NCBI GenBank assembly: GCA_900321955.1
Contig: ONXX01000047.1
Span: 1-8,605, forward strand
Origin: an uncultured Bacillota bacterium
GTDB lineage: Bacteria > Bacillota_I > Bacilli_A > Erysipelotrichales > Erysipelotrichaceae
Length of the DNA: 8,605 bases
Direction: 5' to 3'
Shown here: positions 6,079 through 8,605 of the stretch, one piece after another
Layout of the letters: each line of letters opens with the position of its first letter
Numbering within the stretch: the first letter of the stretch is position 1
The notes under the pieces: generated by a model
Told to the model about the DNA's origin: nothing
The model's input: the letters and a program-made list of their open reading frames with translations, nothing else
The model's database searches: none
Translations under genes and position numbers: made by a program

Positions 6079-6298
6079 AGTGATTGTATTTATGGAAGAA
6101 ATCATTGGCCTTCAGCAGTTCATCGTTTTCTTCATCATAGAAGTACTGATGGTCAAAGTAGATATCCATCTTAAGATATTCTTCATAGCTTAAGTCCGGC
6201 TCTTCCTTCTTCAAGTCCGCATAATCCTTTTTCCATACTTCACGCAAACCTTCCAGGCTGTTTTCTCTTGCTTCCATGTCTTGCAAAAACAGAATCAT
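6077..6298 (-). CDS. Hypothetical protein of 73 residues
   Basis: The protein starts MILFLQDMEARENSLEGLRE and is rich in E, D, K and aromatic residues (for example DIYFDHQYFYDEEND, residues 45-59). No membrane segment or signal peptide is convincing: only the first five residues are hydrophobic. The ATG at 6298 has a strong AAAGGAG ribosome binding site (around 6308-6314) with 9 nt spacing, which supports translation. It ends at the bidirectional terminator. An inverted repeat 25-42 nt before the ATG may regulate it. It faces the 48-residue ORF tail to tail; both are charge-rich and contain a Y-x-x-Y-L or E-Y-L stretch, but this is too little to claim homology. I do not recognise the family. 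Confidence 0.75.
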   Translation of the reverse strand: MILFLQDMEARENSLEGLREVWKKDYADLKKEEPDLSYEEYLKMDIYFDHQYFYDEENDELLKANDFFHKYNH

Positions 6299-6322
6299 AT
6301 TTTAAAGCTCCTTTCATTGATC

Positions 6323-6340
6323 ATGTCATCCTTTTGACAT
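6323..6340. promoter_or_regulatory. Operator-like inverted repeat upstream of the 73-residue gene
   Basis: ATGTCA and TGACAT form perfect 6-bp arms around a 6-bp spacer (TCCTTT on the plus strand). The dyad lies 25-42 nt upstream of the ATG at 6298. It could be a repressor site or, in RNA, a small hairpin just before the ribosome binding site. No confident -35/-10 pair was found around it. The same 146-bp gap (6299-6444) also holds the palindrome ATATCCGGATAT at 6373-6384 and the ATP-grasp terminator. Confidence 0.4.
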
Positions 6341-6411
6341 CTTCATTATTCATCTTTCAAGAAGGCCTGCATATATCCGGATATTGATATGCCCAATCGC
6401 TTTTAAGCAGC

Positions 6412-6438
6412 AAAAAAGCCTTTTTTCAAAGGCTTTTT
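6412..6438 (-). terminator. Terminator of the esterase/ATP-grasp operon
   Basis: On the minus strand AAAAAGCCTTT pairs with AAAGGCTTTTT over 11 bp (6413-6423 with 6428-6438) around a GAAA loop. The T tract forms the 3' arm and one further T. It starts 6 nt after the ATP-grasp stop codon. The near-symmetric A and T runs could also stop transcription from the other side. Confidence 0.85.
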
Positions 6439-6444
6439 GGAATA

Positions 6445-7626
6445 CTATTTCAATACGTCCTTGGCGAAGGCTCTGGCTTCCGGCTCGGTATCAAAGACAC
6501 CGATGAACATGTAGTTGGCCATTGCACCGGATAAAGCCTCTTCGACTCTTCCCTCTTCGACAAGATGGGTGCCGTATTTCTTGCGGATCTGCTCCGGCGT
6601 CAGTTCAAAGACCAGACCGTCTCTTCTGGAAGCGAAGCAGCATACGCCCTTGCCACCCTTGAAACGGTCGGTGCTGTCAAAGGCGATCATATCCGCCCAG
6701 ATCTCATAGACATCCGTGCCGCAGGCATAGTTCTTCATCGTCGGCGCGATACCGCCGCTTGGACGCATGTTGACTTCCAAGGCGACGATGTCTCCCTTCT
6801 TGCCGATGTGCTGATCCTTATTGAGGCGGAAAAATTCCATGTGGACCATACGGCTCTTGACGTTAAAGGCCTTGACCGTCTTGCGTCCGACTTCCAGAAG
6901 GTCTGCCGGTAAAACGGAACGCTCATAGAAGCAGGAATTGCCGTTGTCTTCGACCGTCTCCATCAGATTGGCGACGGTGACATTGCCGCTTTCAAACAGG
7001 ACCTTGCCCTTGGAGTTGACGATCGCATCGTAAGTCTCCACTTCGCCATAGATGTACTCTTCCATGATGTAGCTCAGATCCAGTTTGTTTTCAAAGAAGC
7101 GCTTGAGATCATCGCTATTCTTGATCTTGTGGGTATCGTTGGCACCGACACCGTTGTCCGGTTTGACAACGACCGGATAGCCGACTTCCGCAATGAACTT
7201 CTCACAGTTCTCGATCGTATCGACGATATGATACCTGGCAACCGGAATGCCGGCCTTGGTATAGTTCTTCTTCATCTTGGACTTGAACTTGACTGCTTCC
7301 ATATCTTTCGGATAGAAACCGGTCTTCATGTTGAAGTCTTCTCTCAATCTCGCGTCTCTTTCCAGCCAGTATTCATTGTTGGATTCCAGATAATCGATCT
7401 TGCCGTACTTGAAGGAGAAGAAGGCAACCGCCCTGTAGACTTCATCGTAATTCTCCAAAGAAGAGACCTTGTAGTATTCGGTCAGGGCATTCTTGAGCTC
7501 ATCGCTCAGCTCATCGTATGGTGCATCGCCGATGCCCAGAACATTGATTCCGTTGTTTTTTAAACGGTCACAGAAATTCCAGTGGTTTGCCGGAAAGTTC
7601 GGCGAAACATAAATAAAGTTCTTCAT
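6445..7626 (-). CDS. ATP-grasp domain protein, putative carboxylate-amine ligase
   Basis: This 393-residue protein has an N-terminal Rossmann-like pre-ATP-grasp part (MKNFIYVSPNFPANHW, then GINVLGIGDAPYDEL at 26-40). The ATP-grasp fold follows: YPVVVKPDNGVGAND (150-164) gives the ATP-binding Lys155 and glycine-rich loop, YIMEEYIYGEVETYDAI (186-202) the hinge and adenine contacts, MEFFRL (263-268) a metal-binding Glu264, and ALEVNMRPSGGIAP (282-295) Glu284, Asn286 and Arg288. Such enzymes activate a carboxylate as acyl phosphate and join it to an amine or thiol; the substrate here cannot be told. The start ATG (7626-7624) lies 4 nt after the esterase stop, with GAGGGGGA as ribosome binding site, so the two genes are co-transcribed and probably functionally linked. 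A hairpin terminator follows. Carbamoyl-phosphate-synthase-like and D-Ala-D-Ala-ligase-like relatives share the motifs. Confidence 0.88.
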   Translation of the reverse strand: MKNFIYVSPNFPANHWNFCDRLKNNGINVLGIGDAPYDELSDELKNALTEYYKVSSLENYDEVYRAVAFFSFKYGKIDYLESNNEYWLERDARLREDFNMKTGFYPKDMEAVKFKSKMKKNYTKAGIPVARYHIVDTIENCEKFIAEVGYPVVVKPDNGVGANDTHKIKNSDDLKRFFENKLDLSYIMEEYIYGEVETYDAIVNSKGKVLFESGNVTVANLMETVEDNGNSCFYERSVLPADLLEVGRKTVKAFNVKSRMVHMEFFRLNKDQHIGKKGDIVALEVNMRPSGGIAPTMKNYACGTDVYEIWADMIAFDSTDRFKGGKGVCCFASRRDGLVFELTPEQIRKKYGTHLVEEGRVEEALSGAMANYMFIGVFDTEPEARAFAKDVLK

Positions 7627-7630
7627 ATTG

Positions 7631-7978
7631 TTATTCCCCCTCTAACAGATATGGCAGGAAGTACGGAACCTGCTTGTACCACCACGGCCAGTCATGATTG
7701 ACGTCGCTTCCCCAGTAATCGACCCAGATATTGATGCCCAGTTCATGGAAACGCTTGTCCAGGTATTGTGTTGACCAAGGTTCTTCCCAGGCACCCATGC
7801 CGACACAGACGACGGCTTTGTTGTTATTGTAGCGGGCAATGAAAGGATGATCATTGCTCATGCCCGACATATAATCGGTGATCGAGTTGTTGTAAACCAC
7901 TTCATCCATATAATCACCGAAGAAATAAGAAGCGTGGTAAATTCCGCTCAGCGCCATGCAGCGGTCAAAGAGATCCGG
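7631..7978 (-). CDS. Putative esterase (alpha/beta hydrolase, esterase D-like), 5' part missing
   Basis: About 116 C-terminal codons are present. The readable homology begins PDLFDRCMALSGIYHASYFF and ends in VDYWGSDVNHDWPWWYKQ, followed by a stop at 7633-7631. The last motif carries the likely catalytic His (in NHDW), as in the putative-esterase family. The PDLFD...ALSGIY segment normally follows the GxSMG nucleophile elbow by some 20-30 residues. Upstream of about 7978 the frame stays open to 8101, but it contains no GxSxG and reads as an antisense shadow of the cyclic-nucleotide-binding gene. The ATG at 7957 is therefore an internal methionine, not the start. The gene is the upstream partner of the ATP-grasp gene. 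It is broken by deletion, insertion or misassembly, and as it stands could not make an active hydrolase. Confidence 0.8.
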   Translation of the reverse strand, partial: PDLFDRCMALSGIYHASYFFGDYMDEVVYNNSITDYMSGMSNDHPFIARYNNNKAVVCVGMGAWEEPWSTQYLDKRFHELGINIWVDYWGSDVNHDWPWWYKQVPYFLPYLLEGE

Positions 7979-7987
7979 GAAGAGGAG
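7958..7987. other. Breakpoint joining two unrelated sequence blocks
   Basis: Esterase coding (minus) is recognisable up to about 7978 and cyclic-nucleotide-binding coding (plus) from about 7961. Both genes are incomplete exactly here. The overlap of roughly 18 bp reads plausibly as PDLFDR on one strand and AVKEIR on the other. Arginine codon use and base composition change to the right. This is the signature of a join at a short shared sequence. No transposase end, target-site duplication or integrase site is seen. Confidence 0.7.
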
Positions 7988-8605
7988 TTTTTGGCATGCC
8001 TTTCTGAAGATCCCGGCAGGATCCTGAAAGTCATGTGCCGCATCGGCGAGTGGATCCGGATGCGGACAGATGACTATGAAGAAGCCTGCACCGTCATTTC
8101 AGAATTTCTTTCCGTGACGGAAGGAGCCGAAGAAAAAGAAAGCCTGGCGAAAAGGATCATAAAACTCGCGGCAGCTTACCGCCTGGGTCATAAGGGATGG
8201 GAAGCGAAGCCGCTCCGGCTGAGAGAACTGCCGAAAAAGGAAGCGGGCGACGGAAGCATACAGGCGTACCGCGCGGGAACGGTCATCTTCCGCGAAGGAG
8301 ACGCGAGCTCCTGTATGTACGCGGTGCACTGGGGCAAGGTCGGCATCTTTACGGCGCTCGGAACACCGGAGGAAAAAAAGCTCACTGAGATCATGCCGAA
8401 TCAGTTTTTCGGGGAGATGGGAATGATCGAGAATGTTCCGCGGAGCGCTTCCGCGGTCGTTCTGGAGGATGATACGGCAGTCGAGACCATTACCTCGGGA
8501 GACCTTGAGGTGCTGTTCCGGAGAAATCCCGCCGAAATAGACATGATCCTCGAGCATCTTTCTCATCGTCTCAGACAGCTGACGGCGGATTATGTGGATG
8601 CCTGC
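7961..8605 (+). CDS. Tandem cyclic-nucleotide-binding domain protein, both ends missing
   Basis: A plus-strand frame stays open through the last base of the window, giving 215 residues from 7961. Residues 100-200 form a complete cNMP-binding beta-roll. It includes AYRAGTVIFREGD (102-114), MYAVHWGKVGIF (119-130) and the phosphate-binding cassette FFGEMGMIENVPRSASAVV (149-167), with Gly151-Glu152 and Arg161-Ser162. Residues 1-43 (AVKEIREEEF to TDDYEEAC) align without gaps to residues 173-215 (AVETITSGDL to TADYVDAC), so they are the tail of a first, truncated copy of the same domain. I recall such tandem proteins in Lachnospiraceae-like Clostridia; no helix-turn-helix is visible in the part seen. 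At least six Arg codons are CGG, absent from the GNAT gene, suggesting another genome. No start codon can be assigned: the true start lies beyond the breakpoint. Confidence 0.8.

Noticed and set aside
5911..6298. Toxin-antitoxin pair made of the 48- and 73-residue genes
   Set aside because: The genes are convergent rather than in one operon, neither matches a toxin family I know, and the shared charge-rich character is not evidence of interaction.
6373..6384. Palindrome ATATCCGGATAT
   Set aside because: It is perfect but short, stands alone, and is not positioned at a recognisable promoter, so I do not call it an operator.
7129..7563. 144-codon plus-strand ORF
   Set aside because: It is antisense to the ATP-grasp gene, whose ATP-binding motifs are intact.
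7955..7957. ATG as start of a 108-residue protein
   Set aside because: It lies inside the conserved esterase segment DRCMALSGIY, so it is an internal methionine of a truncated gene.
8099..8566. 155-codon minus-strand ORF
   Set aside because: It is antisense to the cyclic-nucleotide-binding domain, which shows clear family motifs on the plus strand.

Overview
The window looks like a chromosome or contig segment from a low-to-mid GC member of the Bacillota. I would guess Erysipelotrichales from gene content and protein style, but nothing here proves the family. Genes have AGGAGG-like ribosome binding sites, TATAAT-type promoters and short-stem U-tract terminators. I see no insertion sequence, CRISPR array, phage gene or rRNA.

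Positions 1-3779 are read on the minus strand. A tight four-gene operon runs from right to left: tsaC (first enzyme of the t6A tRNA modification), a CBS/DRTGG-regulated family II inorganic pyrophosphatase, nagA (GlcNAc-6-phosphate deacetylase) and a small DUF1146 membrane protein. These genes overlap or abut (4-bp overlap, 0-bp gap, 8-bp overlap). TsaC makes pyrophosphate and the next gene hydrolyses it. Past the operon lies a small GlsB/YeaQ/YmgE-like membrane protein with its own promoter, cut by the window edge. The tsaC -10 box sits so close to the ATG that the mRNA may be leaderless.

Positions 3890-6057 are read on the plus strand. A UPF0158-GNAT fusion protein and a Nif3-like dinuclear metal protein form a two-gene operon that ends in a GNRA-loop terminator. 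Next come a tRNA-Ala(CGC) with its own promoter and terminator, and a 48-residue acidic small ORF. That ORF ends inside a bidirectional terminator shared with a convergent 73-residue hypothetical gene (6077-6298, minus). An 18-bp inverted repeat lies upstream of the 73-residue gene.

Positions 6445-7978 (minus) hold an ATP-grasp ligase preceded in the same operon by the C-terminal third of a putative esterase. The esterase is cut off before its nucleophile elbow. From about 7961 to the window end, the plus strand encodes an uninterrupted tandem cyclic-nucleotide-binding protein. Its first domain is also cut off at the same place, and its CGG arginine codons are unlike those of its neighbours. 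Two unrelated genes that both break within the same roughly 20-30 bp, on opposite strands, point to a breakpoint. It is most likely a chimeric assembly join, or otherwise a real rearrangement. Sequence to the right of it should not be assumed to belong to the same genome.

I did not find a convincing undescribed multi-gene system. The best leads are the breakpoint, the possible leaderless tsaC, the small ORFs around 5911-6298 and the esterase/ATP-grasp pair.
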